From assembly GCA_040878185.1 (NCBI GenBank), contig JBBDMS010000024.1:1-28670 (forward strand): a DNA stretch of 28,670 bases. Reading direction: 5' to 3'. This document shows, piece by piece, positions 7,466-17,035 of the stretch; position 1 is the stretch's first letter; each line of letters starts with the position of its first letter. Source of the DNA: JAWXBK01 sp040878185. Its GTDB lineage: Bacteria; Pseudomonadota; Alphaproteobacteria; Dongiales; Dongiaceae. The position numbers were made by a program, and so were the translations under genes. The notes beneath the pieces are model-generated. The model was not told where the DNA came from. It saw nothing but the letters and a program-made list of their open reading frames with translations, and searched no databases.

Positions 7466-9549
7466 CAGTTGCCGAACAGCCCTTCGATCGCGTCGCCGGC
7501 ATCTTCGAGGACTTCGCCGGCACCCTGGCCGATCCCTTCGCCCGCCGTCCCCGCGCCGTCGAGCATCTGCTCCGCCCCTTCGGTAACCAGATCGGTCGCG
7601 CTCGGCGTCGGCGCCGCCTCCGCGGTGCCGGTGTCTTCGAGCGCCGCCACGCAGGGATTGTCACTGGCCGTCGCATCGCCGCTCGATGTGCCGACGCCCG
7701 TCACCCCTGCCAGTACGTCGAACACACCGCCGCCGACACTGCCCACGGATCCGACCAGACCTTCCGCCATCGCCGCTGCATCCGGTCCGACCTGCGGTTT
7801 CGCGAGCGTACCCTGGATGCGCACCGGGATCGCCAGATTGACGAGATTGGTCTGCTTGGCATTCGGCACCAGCCGGAGATCCGGCCGCTCCTCGCGCAAA
7901 TCGATCTGGCCGCTGCCGATGATCGTGGCGCCGTTGGTGTCGAGGACCAGCGCGGTGCTCTCCGCGATGCCGCCAGCGATGTCGAACCGGCTCACGACGC
8001 AGTTGAGATTCGACCCGCCGGCACCGCCCGCCGCGATCAGCTCGAACAGATCCGAGAGGATGATGCGGGCAAACCGGTCGTTGATCTGTCCGGCACCCAT
8101 CTCGAAATTCGTGGCGCCGCCCAGGCTCGCCATGATCTGGCGGACCGAGTTGCCGCTGCCGGCAACATCGAGGTTCATATTGACCCGGCCGCCCGTCAGC
8201 TGTTCCGAACCGACCAACGCCTGCAGCAAGGCACCGGCCTCGACCTGGTTGCTGACGATCTGCAGCGAAACACCCGCGGGCGCCTGGCTGGAATCGATGA
8301 TCCCGGCGATACCGAGCTGGCCGCCGGCGAGATCGGCATTGATATTGTTGATCGTCAGGCGTCCGTTTTCCAGCACGAGATCGGCGGCGACATTCTCCAG
8401 CGTCACCGGATCCTTGATCACACGCGTGCCGGTAAAGGTGACGGTCCCATCGACGATGCGCAGCCCGTCGAGCGGCAGTGGATCGTCCGGGAACAACCGC
8501 CCGTCGCCGTCCTCGTCGCCGGTGCCTTCGCCGTCACTCGCCGCGGGCGGCTCGACGCCGAAATCCTTGAGATCGAGCAGCGTCGATTGAAGAACGGCGG
8601 TCACGCGCGGCCGGGTACCGCCGAGAGCGAGGCTCGCTTCGCCGGTCAGCGTGCTGTCGCCCATCTTGAGATCGAGCCCGCCCAGCTGATAGACGCCGTC
8701 GGGATTGGTGACATGGGCAGCAAGGGTGTACGGCCCGAGCGGCGGCAAGGTGGCGCCGCTCAGCGCGCCGAGATCGGCAAGCGATGCGCCGCCCACCGTG
8801 AGTGCGACGTCGAACGCATCGGGACTGACCGCACCCTTCGCGGTGATCGTCGCGCCGCCGCCTTCGAGCGTAAGATCGATGGGCATCGCCCCGCCCGCGC
8901 GTAATGCGGTGATGCCGGGAATTGTGCCGGTGGCCGAAACCGGACTGTTGTTCACCGTGCCGGCAAAGGCAATCGCGATCGGATCGGCAGCGCTCGCCGC
9001 CGACGCGGTCAGCGATTCGATGGCGATGACCTGCGTTTCACCCGTCGCGCCATCGCGATAGGTCACGCGCGCGCGTTCGATCGCGATCTCGTCGACCGCG
9101 AATGTATAATCCGCGCCGCCGGACCCACCCGAGGTCGCGGTGCCGTCACCGGCTGCGCCCGGCAGGCCCCAGTTCGGCGTGCCGTTCGCGTCGGTCTCGA
9201 GCAGGATGTCGGCCCCGATCAGCGCGAAGCGGTTGACCCGCACCTCGCTCGACAGCAGCGGGATCAGGTCGACCTGCGCCTCGAGCCGTTCGATCGTTGC
9301 CATTTCGGCGCCGCTGCCCCACTCGGCATTGGCAAAGCTCACGCCGTTGATCGCGAGGCGCGGCGTGAACGAAATCTCGAGCTCGATATCGCCGGCGAGC
9401 GTCAGATCGCGCCCGGTCGCCTCTTTGACCTTCTCGGCGAGCACCGCCTTGTAGTCGTTGAGGTCGAGCGATTTCAGGATCGCATACCCGGTGACCGCCA
9501 GCCCGACCAGGACGACGACAATCGCGATCAGGATTGTTCGGAGACGCAT
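7465..9549 (-). CDS. AsmA family protein
   Basis: The 694-residue protein opens with a short basic stretch and a hydrophobic anchor (MRLRTILIAIVVVLVGLAVTGYAIL). The AsmA signature follows: LNDYKAVLAEKVKEATGRDLTLAGDIELEISFTPRLAINGVSFANAEWGSGAEM. The C-terminal AsmA-2 region is visible as GGATNFEMGAGQINDRFA and PVRIQGTLAKPQVGPD. AsmA-like proteins are membrane-anchored, largely periplasmic beta-rich proteins linked to outer-membrane lipid homeostasis and phospholipid transport. Two cysteines (LNCVVSRF and DNPCVAAL) may form a disulfide. The last 100 residues are Gly/Ala-rich, low complexity and acidic. Its start overlaps the HAD phosphatase end by 22 bp, and its stop overlaps the probable ATP12 start. 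Confidence 0.9.
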   Translation of the reverse strand: MRLRTILIAIVVVLVGLAVTGYAILKSLDLNDYKAVLAEKVKEATGRDLTLAGDIELEISFTPRLAINGVSFANAEWGSGAEMATIERLEAQVDLIPLLSSEVRVNRFALIGADILLETDANGTPNWGLPGAAGDGTATSGGSGGADYTFAVDEIAIERARVTYRDGATGETQVIAIESLTASAASAADPIAIAFAGTVNNSPVSATGTIPGITALRAGGAMPIDLTLEGGGATITAKGAVSPDAFDVALTVGGASLADLGALSGATLPPLGPYTLAAHVTNPDGVYQLGGLDLKMGDSTLTGEASLALGGTRPRVTAVLQSTLLDLKDFGVEPPAASDGEGTGDEDGDGRLFPDDPLPLDGLRIVDGTVTFTGTRVIKDPVTLENVAADLVLENGRLTINNINADLAGGQLGIAGIIDSSQAPAGVSLQIVSNQVEAGALLQALVGSEQLTGGRVNMNLDVAGSGNSVRQIMASLGGATNFEMGAGQINDRFARIILSDLFELIAAGGAGGSNLNCVVSRFDIAGGIAESTALVLDTNGATIIGSGQIDLREERPDLRLVPNAKQTNLVNLAIPVRIQGTLAKPQVGPDAAAMAEGLVGSVGSVGGGVFDVLAGVTGVGTSSGDATASDNPCVAALEDTGTAEAAPTPSATDLVTEGAEQMLDGAGTAGEGIGQGAGEVLEDAGDAIEGLFGN

Positions 9550-10244
9550 GAGGACCTCCCGGAAAGAATCTCAATGACTGATAGCAGGGTCGCCGGCGAT
9601 TCGGCGACAGCATCCGCATAGGGCCCAAGCTCGGCCGCGTCATGATACCCCCAGGTCGCGGCAATGGCAGTAGTCCCGGCGCGGCGCGCCATCTCCAGAT
9701 CGTAGATCGTATCGCCGATCATGGCGGTTTGCGCCGGCTCCGCGCCGGTTTCGCGCATGGCACGGATCAGCATGTCGGGCGCCGGTTTGCCCGGATTGTC
9801 GTCGACGGTCTGCAATGTCACAAATTTGTCGAGCAGCTTATGCCGTTCTAGCGTCGCGATCAGACCGCGCCGGCTCTTGCCCGTCGCAACGCCGAGCAGC
9901 GATCCGGCACGCTCGAGCCCCTCGATCACCGCGCGTATCCCGGGGAACAGGGGCTCCTGATAGTCGGACCGCTGCCGGAGGATATGAAACGCGCGGCGAT
10001 AGGCGGCGGCCACCTGGCGATGCTGTTCGGGAATGGCGCGAGGCAACAGGCGCGCAATCGCCTCTTCGAGTGCGAGGCCGACGACATGCCGCACCGCGGC
10101 CGCGTCGGGCTCCCCGAGCCCCGCGTCCTCGAAGGCGACGTTCATGGCCGCCACGATACTGTGCTGGCTGTCGACCAGCGTGCCGTCGCAATCGAATACC
10201 ACGAGGCGGAACGCCGGACCCATTTTGCCGGCCGTTTCGTTCAT
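9528..10244 (-). CDS. HAD-superfamily hydrolase (phosphoglycolate-phosphatase-like, subfamily IA)
   Basis: A 238-residue protein with all four HAD motifs: VVFDCDGTLVDS (nucleophile D18 and acid D20), ATGK (motif II threonine), KPAPDM (motif III lysine) and GDTIYDLEMARRAG (motif IV acids). The alpha-helical cap between motifs I and II is of the Gph/PGP type. It should hydrolyse a small phosphate ester; phosphoglycolate is one candidate but cannot be proved from sequence. The ATG at 10244 overlaps the stop of the pseudouridine synthase as ATGA (10241-10244). The frame is open further upstream, but that stretch shadows the preceding gene. Confidence 0.9.
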   Translation of the reverse strand: MNETAGKMGPAFRLVVFDCDGTLVDSQHSIVAAMNVAFEDAGLGEPDAAAVRHVVGLALEEAIARLLPRAIPEQHRQVAAAYRRAFHILRQRSDYQEPLFPGIRAVIEGLERAGSLLGVATGKSRRGLIATLERHKLLDKFVTLQTVDDNPGKPAPDMLIRAMRETGAEPAQTAMIGDTIYDLEMARRAGTTAIAATWGYHDAAELGPYADAVAESPATLLSVIEILSGRSSCVSEQS

Positions 10245-11227
10245 GCCTCGAAATCCTCGACCCGGACGCGCACGGGCCCGGCTTCGAAGCCGAAGAAACG
10301 AAACGCATCGCGGATATGCGGCGGCAGAGGCGCCACGACGCGCAACACGCCGCCGTCCATTTTCGGCAGTTCGATTGCACGCGCATGCAGATGCAGTTGC
10401 CCCGCGATCTCGCCGCCGGCGATGTGGGCTGCCGCACCGCCATACTTGCCGTCGCCCAGGATCGGCGTGCCGAGCGCTGCGCAATGGACCCGAAGCTGAT
10501 GGGTCCGCCCGGTATGGGGCATGAGCTTTACGAAAGCCGCCGTGGTCGCGGCGTGATCGAGCACCCGGTAGTCCGTGATCGCCGATTGCCCGCCATCGTC
10601 GGCAACCATGCGCTCGCCCTGCGGGCCGGCCCGTTTTTCGAGCGGCATATCGATGCGGCCGACCGGCGGCACCGGCACGCCGACCGTGACGGCCCAGTAG
10701 AGCTTGCGTGCGGTGCGCCGGCGAAACGCCTCGGCGATGAAGGCGGCGGCCCGCGCATGTCGCGCCAGCACGAGCACGCCGCTGGTGTCGCGATCGAGCC
10801 GATGAACGAGACGCGGCCGCTCATCGGCATCGAACTCGAGCGCATCGAGCAGCCCATCGAGATGCACACGGATGCCCGGCCCGCCCTGCACCGGCAATCC
10901 CGCCGGTTTATCGATCACCAGGCAGTCTCGGTCGCGATGCAGCACGCGGGCGCGGATCGCCGCCGCCTCATGTTCGTCGATTTCGATCGGTGCGACCCGA
11001 ACCGGACCCGCTTCGGCGTCGGAATCGAGCGGCGGCACGCGCACCATTTGACCCGCCTCGAGCCGGTGGTTTGATTTCGCGCGCCGTCCGTCGATCCTGA
11101 CTTGGCCCGTGCGCAGCAGCTTCTCGAGCCGGCCATGCGTGACGCCCGGAAAATGGCGTCGGAACCAGCGATCGAGCCGGAGCGCCGCCTCGTCGTCGCC
11201 GACGCGGATCGTGCGGACCGCTGTCAC
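10241..11227 (-). CDS. RluA-family 23S rRNA pseudouridine synthase (RluC/RluD type)
   Basis: From the GTG at 11227 the protein has 328 residues. An N-terminal S4 RNA-binding domain (LRLDRWFRRHFPGVTHGRLEKLLRTGQVRIDG, about 17-47) is followed by the catalytic domain, with CLVIDKPAGLPVQGG and the RluA motif HRLDRDTSG (142-150), whose D145 is the catalytic aspartate. PHTGRTHQLRVHCA is also a family hallmark. It isomerises specific uridines, probably in 23S rRNA. The start is fixed by the GTGA overlap with the crcB stop (11224-11227). The end overlaps the HAD gene by 4 bp. Confidence 0.93.
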   Translation of the reverse strand: MTAVRTIRVGDDEAALRLDRWFRRHFPGVTHGRLEKLLRTGQVRIDGRRAKSNHRLEAGQMVRVPPLDSDAEAGPVRVAPIEIDEHEAAAIRARVLHRDRDCLVIDKPAGLPVQGGPGIRVHLDGLLDALEFDADERPRLVHRLDRDTSGVLVLARHARAAAFIAEAFRRRTARKLYWAVTVGVPVPPVGRIDMPLEKRAGPQGERMVADDGGQSAITDYRVLDHAATTAAFVKLMPHTGRTHQLRVHCAALGTPILGDGKYGGAAAHIAGGEIAGQLHLHARAIELPKMDGGVLRVVAPLPPHIRDAFRFFGFEAGPVRVRVEDFEA

Positions 11228-11610
11228 GCGATCACCAGCCGCAAGAGGCGCATGCCCGCGAAAAACCCGACCAGCGACAGCAGGACCGAGCCCGCAACAT
11301 AGCCGATCGCCGGCAGCCAGTCGTTGCGTTCCATCAGCAGTACGGCATCGAGGGAGAAAGCGGAGAATGTCGTGAACCCGCCCAGCACGCCGATCGTCAG
11401 CAGGGCGCGGATTTCGGGGCTCGGCGACCAGGCAAGGGCAAACAGCTCGGTCAGCACGCCCATGATCGTGCAGCCGATGACGTTCACCGCGAACGTGCCC
11501 CAGGGGAAACCGGTGCCGAGCCACTGCCCGATCTGGGTTGCGAGCATGTAGCGCGCCACCGCCCCGATCGCGCCGCCGGCCGCCACCGCTGCGATCATGT
11601 TGAAGCCCAT
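11224..11610 (-). CDS. crcB: fluoride exporter CrcB/FluC
   Basis: CrcB/Fluc forms a dual-topology dimeric fluoride channel in the inner membrane that lets cells expel fluoride. The 128-residue protein has four hydrophobic segments and the family motifs GGAIGAVARY, WGTFAVNVIGC and GVLGGFTTFSAFSLD. The asparagine after the second helix start and the TTFS break are expected pore elements. A GAGG sequence precedes the ATG. It lies 15 bp after rarA, so there is no room for a fluoride riboswitch directly upstream. It shares a GTGA overlap with the pseudouridine synthase. Confidence 0.95.
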   Translation of the reverse strand: MGFNMIAAVAAGGAIGAVARYMLATQIGQWLGTGFPWGTFAVNVIGCTIMGVLTELFALAWSPSPEIRALLTIGVLGGFTTFSAFSLDAVLLMERNDWLPAIGYVAGSVLLSLVGFFAGMRLLRLVIA

Positions 11611-11625
11611 AGCCGCCCTCCCCGC

Positions 11626-12933
11626 TCAGTCGCCGTCGCGACCTGCGCGCTCGTCGCGCAGTTTCGCCCAGTAATCCAGCCGCTTGCGAATCTCGCGCTC
11701 GAAGCCGCGCTCGACCGGTTGATAGAATTGCTGGCGCGCCATCCCTTCCGGAAAATAATTCTGTCCCGAGAAAGCATCCGGCGCATCGTGATCATATTCA
11801 TAGCCCGAACCGTAGCCGAGTTCCTTCATCAGCCGGGTCGGCGCATTGAGGATGTGCTTGGGCGGCATCAGCGACCCGGTTTCGGTTGCGGCCCGTTTCG
11901 AGGCGCCGAAGGCACGATACGCCGCATTCGATTTCGGCGCCGTCGCGAGATAGATCACGCATTGCGCGACCGCGAGTTCGCCTTCGGGCGAACCGAGCCG
12001 GTCGTACGCGTCCCAGGCCGCGAGCGATTGCGGCAACGCGTCGGGCTCGGCAAGGCCGACATCCTCGACCGCAAAACGCACCAGCCGGCGCAGGATATAG
12101 GTCGGGTCTTCGCCACCGGCGAGCATGCGCGCAAGCCAATAGAGCGAGGCATCGGTATCGGAACCGCGCAGCGATTTATGCAGCGCGCTGATCAGGTTGT
12201 AATGACCTTCCTGAGCCTTGTCGTAGATCGGCATGCGCCGCTGCACGGCAACCGTGAGCGCCGCGGGATCGAGCGGCTTGCCGCCGGGCAGCAGGAACAG
12301 TTCCTCCGCCATGTTGAGCAGGTAGCGCCCGTCGCCGTCCGCCATCGCACGCAATGCGGCGCGGGCATCGGCGGTCAGCGGCAGCGGCCGTTTCTCGGTC
12401 GCTTCGGCGCGTGCGAGCAAGGTTTCCATCGCCTCGTCGTCGAGCCGATTGAGCACGAACACCTGCGCGCGGGACAGCAACGCGGCATTCAGCTCGAACG
12501 ACGGATTCTCTGTCGTCGCACCGACTAGGATGACCGTACCGTCTTCGACATACGGCAGGAATCCGTCCTGCTGCGCGCGATTGAAGCGGTGAATCTCGTC
12601 GACGAACAGAAGGGTGCCGCGGCCGACGCGCCGCCGCTCGCGCGCCGCCTCGAACGCCTTGCGCAGGTCGGCGACACCCGAGAACACGGCGGAGAGCGCG
12701 ACGAATTCGAGTTTGGTATGTTCGGCGAGCAGGCGCGCGATCGTCGTCTTGCCCGATCCCGGCGGCCCCCAGAGCACCATCGAAGAAAGCCGCCCCGCCG
12801 CCAGCATCCGCCCGATCGGCCCTTTGGCCCCGAGCAGATGATCCTGACCCACCACCTCCTCGATCCGCTGCGGCCGCAGCCGGTCGGCGAGAGGGCGCGG
12901 CGCCTGGGATTCGAACAAAGTGGACAAGGACAC
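11626..12933 (-). CDS. rarA: replication-associated recombination protein A (MgsA/RarA AAA+ ATPase)
   Basis: A 435-residue AAA+ ATPase with the RarA N-terminus PLADRLRPQRIEEVVGQDHLLG. It has Walker A GPPGSGKTT (56-64), Walker B LLFVDEIHRFNRAQQD (108-123), sensor 1 GATTENPSFELNAALLSRAQVF (138-159) and the RarA C-terminal region with SLRGSDTDASLYWLARMLAGGEDP and PPKHILNAPTRLMKELGYGSGYEYDHD. It acts at stalled replication forks, interacting with single-strand binding protein in characterised species. Length is normal. It starts one base after the degP stop codon, so the two genes are almost certainly cotranscribed. Confidence 0.96.
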   Translation of the reverse strand: MSLSTLFESQAPRPLADRLRPQRIEEVVGQDHLLGAKGPIGRMLAAGRLSSMVLWGPPGSGKTTIARLLAEHTKLEFVALSAVFSGVADLRKAFEAARERRRVGRGTLLFVDEIHRFNRAQQDGFLPYVEDGTVILVGATTENPSFELNAALLSRAQVFVLNRLDDEAMETLLARAEATEKRPLPLTADARAALRAMADGDGRYLLNMAEELFLLPGGKPLDPAALTVAVQRRMPIYDKAQEGHYNLISALHKSLRGSDTDASLYWLARMLAGGEDPTYILRRLVRFAVEDVGLAEPDALPQSLAAWDAYDRLGSPEGELAVAQCVIYLATAPKSNAAYRAFGASKRAATETGSLMPPKHILNAPTRLMKELGYGSGYEYDHDAPDAFSGQNYFPEGMARQQFYQPVERGFEREIRKRLDYWAKLRDERAGRDGD

Positions 12934-12934
12934 C

Positions 12935-14356
<1,422 letters not shown>

Positions 14357-14406
14357 GGTTTCCTGGCGTTTACGGGGCCCGCGGCCGACCCGCGGCCGGC
14401 GACACC

Positions 14407-14415
14407 AATCTAGCA
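14407..14415 (-). promoter_or_regulatory. candidate extended -10 promoter for degP, with GC-rich leader hairpin
   Basis: Minus-strand TGCTAGATT fits an extended -10 (TG-n-TANNNT) 51 bp before the degP ATG, but no recognisable -35 lies 17 bp further up. The leader between it and the ATG contains CCGCGG-GTCGG-CCGCGG (14379-14395), a perfect 6-bp stem with a 5-base loop. An alternative sigma factor would not be unexpected for an envelope protease, but nothing here identifies one. Confidence 0.3.
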
Positions 14416-14416
14416 G

Positions 14417-14446
14417 AAAAGTGCCGGATCCCGGACGAACCGGATC
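14417..14446 (-). terminator. possible weak terminator after rplQ
   Basis: On the minus strand GATCCGG-TTCGT-CCGGgATC forms a 7-bp stem with one bulged G, followed six bases later by TTTT. It lies 15 bp past the rplQ stop and before degP. The T-run is short and displaced, so efficient intrinsic termination is doubtful and some readthrough into degP is likely. Confidence 0.35.
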
Positions 14447-14460
14447 GCAGGCGGCCCCGG

Positions 14461-14898
14461 TCAGGAGGCCGCGCCATCCTCCGCCGCAGCGGCAGCCATC
14501 GCCACCGAGCGCTCGCGGTCTTCCACGCCCTTCACGTCGGGATCGCGGTCGACCAGTTCGATCACGGCCATCGGGGCCGCATCGCCGTAGCGGAAGCCGG
14601 CCTTGATGACGCGGGTATAGCCGCCGGCGCGAGCCTTATAGCGGTCGGCGAGCGTGCTGAAGAGCTTCTGTGTGAGCGCATCGTTGCGCAGCGTCGACCA
14701 CGCCTGGCGCCGCGCATGCAGATCGCCGCGCTTGCCGAGCGTGATCAGTTGGTCGACCACCCGGCGCAGGTCCTTCGCCTTGGGCAGCGTTGTCTTGATC
14801 TGCTCGTGGCGAATGAGGGCTGCTGCCATGTTCTGGAACATCGCCTTGCGATGCGAACTGGTGCGATTGAGTTTACGACCGCTGATACCGTGGCGCAT
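14461..14898 (-). CDS. rplQ: 50S ribosomal protein L17 (bL17)
   Basis: The 145-residue protein starts MRHGISGRKLNRTSSHRKAMFQNMAAALI, the invariant L17 N-terminus, and contains KTTLPKAKDLRRVVDQLITLGKRGDLHARR. L17 sits near the exit tunnel of the large subunit. The C-terminus is extended by an alanine-rich acidic tail (about the last 20 residues) beyond the E. coli protein, common in alphaproteobacteria. A strong GAGGAG precedes the ATG. It is the last gene of the alpha operon and is separated from rpoA by an unusually long 141-bp structured spacer. Confidence 0.98.
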   Translation of the reverse strand: MRHGISGRKLNRTSSHRKAMFQNMAAALIRHEQIKTTLPKAKDLRRVVDQLITLGKRGDLHARRQAWSTLRNDALTQKLFSTLADRYKARAGGYTRVIKAGFRYGDAAPMAVIELVDRDPDVKGVEDRERSVAMAAAAAEDGAAS

Positions 14899-14920
14899 GA
14901 CGCCCTCCTCTTCCTGCTGC

Positions 14921-14955
14921 CGGGTTCATCGCGGGTCGCTGCCCGGATGAAGCCG
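14921..14955 (-). other. stem-loop in the rplQ leader
   Basis: The segment folds into a three-part hairpin: outer CGG/CCG, a G-G (C-C on the transcript) mismatch, a 6-bp TTCATC/GATGAA helix, a one-base bulge, then a 4-bp CGGG/CCCG helix closed by a 6-base loop. Thirteen pairs in total. It ends 22 bases before the rplQ start codon, upstream of the Shine-Dalgarno, and has no T-run, so it is not an intrinsic terminator. Confidence 0.55.
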
Positions 14956-14979
14956 ATTGCGATGACCTGCCGCCGCGCC

Positions 14980-15000
14980 GACATCCCAATCGCGGATGTC
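14980..15000 (-). other. perfect 7-bp stem-loop in the rpoA-rplQ spacer
   Basis: GACATCC and GGATGTC pair perfectly around a 7-base loop (GCGATTG on the transcript). It lies between the rpoA stop and the larger rplQ-leader hairpin. Just before it, TGAACG spanning the rpoA stop (15037-15042) could also pair with CGTTCA (15004-15009). No T-run follows. Confidence 0.5.
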
Positions 15001-15039
15001 CCATGAACGTCAGGGTGAGCCCGGTCGGGCCCGTTTCGT

Positions 15040-16059
15040 TCAGTACGGCTCGTCGAGCCGCTTCACCAGCTCTTCGATGTTCTCCGGCGGCCAGCCCGGT
15101 ACTTCCATGCCGAGCGACAGCCCCATCTGGGCCAGCACTTCCTTGATTTCGTTGAGCGACTTGCGGCCGAAATTCGGCGTCCGCAGCATTTCCTGCTCCG
15201 ACTTCTGAACGAGATCGCCGATATAGACGATGTTGTCGTTCTTCAGGCAGTTCGCCGATCGCACCGACAGCTCGAGCTCGTCGACCTTGCGCAGCAGGTT
15301 CTTGTTGAAAGGCATTTCCGGCGCATGGCTCTCTTCCTCGGCCGCGCGCGGCTCTTCGAAATTGATGAAGAGCTGGAGCTGGTCCTGAAGAATGCGCGCG
15401 GCGAGCGCGACCGAATCCTCGGGCGTCACCGCGCCATTGGTCTGCACCGTCAGCGACAGCTTGTCATAGTCCGTCACCTGGCCGACGCGGCTGTTGTCGA
15501 CCTTGTACGAGACGCGACGCACGGGGCTGAACACGGCATCGACCGGAATGAGTCCGATCGGCGCATCCTCGGCGCGGTTCTGGCTGCCGGCGACATAGCC
15601 CTTGCCGTTCTCCACGGTGAATTCCATCGTCACCTTGGCGCCCTGGTCGAGCGTGCAGATGACCAGATCGGGATTCATGATCTCGATATCGTGGCCGGTT
15701 TCGATCATGCTGCAGGTCACTTCGCCCGGGCCTTCGGCCTTGAGGCGCATGCGCTTCGGGCCTTCGCCATGCATCCGCAGCGCGATCGACTTGATGTTGA
15801 GAACGATGTCGGTCACGTCCTCGCGCACGCCGGGGATCGACGAGAATTCATGCAGCACGCCGTCGATATGAACGGACGTAATCGCCGAACCCTGCAGCGA
15901 CGACAGCAGGATGCGACGGAGCGCATTCCCGAGCGTCACGCCGAAGCCGCGCTCGAGCGGCTCGGCGACCACGGTCGCGGTGCGGCCGGAATCGGCGCCC
16001 GTCTCGATGCTCAGCTTCGAGGGCTTAATCAGTTCGGTCCAGTTTTTCTGAAGAATCAC
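15040..16059 (-). CDS. rpoA: DNA-directed RNA polymerase alpha subunit
   Basis: RpoA nucleates RNA polymerase assembly and contacts activators and UP elements. The N-terminal domain shows FGVTLGNALRRILLSSLQGSAITSV and the C-terminal domain shows LSVRSANCLKNDNIVYIGDLVQKSEQEMLRTPNFGRKSLNEIKEVL. I place the start at GTG 16059 (339 residues, MILQKNWTELIKPSKL). This matches the usual alphaproteobacterial N-terminus, and GAGGA lies 8 bases upstream (16068-16072). An in-frame ATG at 16074 would add five residues (MRTNT) but has no good Shine-Dalgarno. It follows rpsK across a roughly 100-bp spacer that contains a strong hairpin. Confidence 0.98.
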   Translation of the reverse strand: MILQKNWTELIKPSKLSIETGADSGRTATVVAEPLERGFGVTLGNALRRILLSSLQGSAITSVHIDGVLHEFSSIPGVREDVTDIVLNIKSIALRMHGEGPKRMRLKAEGPGEVTCSMIETGHDIEIMNPDLVICTLDQGAKVTMEFTVENGKGYVAGSQNRAEDAPIGLIPVDAVFSPVRRVSYKVDNSRVGQVTDYDKLSLTVQTNGAVTPEDSVALAARILQDQLQLFINFEEPRAAEEESHAPEMPFNKNLLRKVDELELSVRSANCLKNDNIVYIGDLVQKSEQEMLRTPNFGRKSLNEIKEVLAQMGLSLGMEVPGWPPENIEELVKRLDEPY

Positions 16060-16133
16060 GGTGTTCGTCCTCATGGCTCATGGCCGGTCCCGCCTTGCGC
16101 AGGCCCCGGCCGCCTCTGAATTCTGCTGTCGTC

Positions 16134-16158
16134 CCGGCGTCTGCAAACGCAGCGCCGG
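16134..16158 (-). other. 10-bp stem-loop between rpsK and rpoA
   Basis: The transcript strand reads CCGGCG-CTGC-GTTT-GCAG-a-CGCCGG: ten base pairs with a single bulged A and a 4-base loop. It begins 8 bases after the rpsK stop codon and about 60 bases before the rpoA ATG. The bases after it are GACGACAGCAG, with no T-run, so it is not an intrinsic terminator. A role in RNA processing, stability or leader control of rpoA is possible. Confidence 0.6.
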
Positions 16159-16165
16159 AACGTCG

Positions 16166-16558
16166 TTACACGCGTCGCCGCTTCGGCGGCCTGCAACCGT
16201 TATGCGGGATCGGCGTGACGTCGCGGATCGCGGTGATCATGAACCCGGCCGCCTGCAGCGCGCGCAGCGCGGACTCGCGACCGCCGCCCGGACCCTTCAC
16301 CTCGACTTCGAGTGTCTTGACGCCATGTTCCATCGCCTGGCGCGCCGCATTGTCGGCGGCAACCTGCGCGGCATAGGGCGTCGACTTGCGCGATCCCTTG
16401 AACGACATCCGGCCCGCCGACGACCAGGCGATCGTATTGCCCTGCGCGTCGGTGATGTTGATGATCGTGTTGTTGAACGTCGCGTTCACATGCGCCACGC
16501 CGGAAGTGATGTTCTTCCGTTCTTTACGGCGCGGCCGCGCCGCAGTTGCTTTAACCAT
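16166..16558 (-). CDS. rpsK: 30S ribosomal protein S11 (uS11)
   Basis: A 130-residue S11 with the conserved GVAHVNATFNNTIINITDAQGNTIAWSSAG and the near-C-terminal DVTPIPHNGCRPPKRRRV. It forms part of the 30S platform that contacts the mRNA exit path. Length and ends are normal for the family. It lies 40 bp after rpsM in the alpha operon. Confidence 0.98.
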   Translation of the reverse strand: MVKATAARPRRKERKNITSGVAHVNATFNNTIINITDAQGNTIAWSSAGRMSFKGSRKSTPYAAQVAADNAARQAMEHGVKTLEVEVKGPGGGRESALRALQAAGFMITAIRDVTPIPHNGCRPPKRRRV

Positions 16559-16598
16559 GTTGATCCGTTCCCGTCAGTCTATTGGCCGGCTCGTGCCG

Positions 16599-16967
<369 letters not shown>

Positions 16968-17035
16968 CGCCGTTACTCCCGATATTTCAAATGGTTAGGC
17001 TCGACGCCGTTGGGCGGCCCCGTCCGAGGGCGCGA

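Noticed and set aside
6648..7676. 342-residue minus-strand frame overlapping ATP12 and asmA
   Set aside because: It is arginine-rich and out of register with the clear ATP12 and AsmA frames, so it is a shadow.
7271..8590. 439-residue plus-strand open frame opposite asmA and ATP12
   Set aside because: Ser/Pro/Thr-rich mirror of the Gly/Ala-rich asmA sequence with no motif.
9815..11074. 419-residue plus-strand open frame opposite the HAD and pseudouridine synthase genes
   Set aside because: Antisense to two genes with full motifs; arginine-rich, no recognisable domain.
11611..11625. Fluoride riboswitch before crcB
   Set aside because: Only 15 bp separate rarA and crcB, too short for the aptamer, and the spacer shows only a ribosome-binding site.
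14379..14395. GC-rich hairpin as terminator of rplQ
   Set aside because: CCGCGG-GTCGG-CCGCGG has no following T-run and lies nearer degP, so it is at most a degP leader structure.
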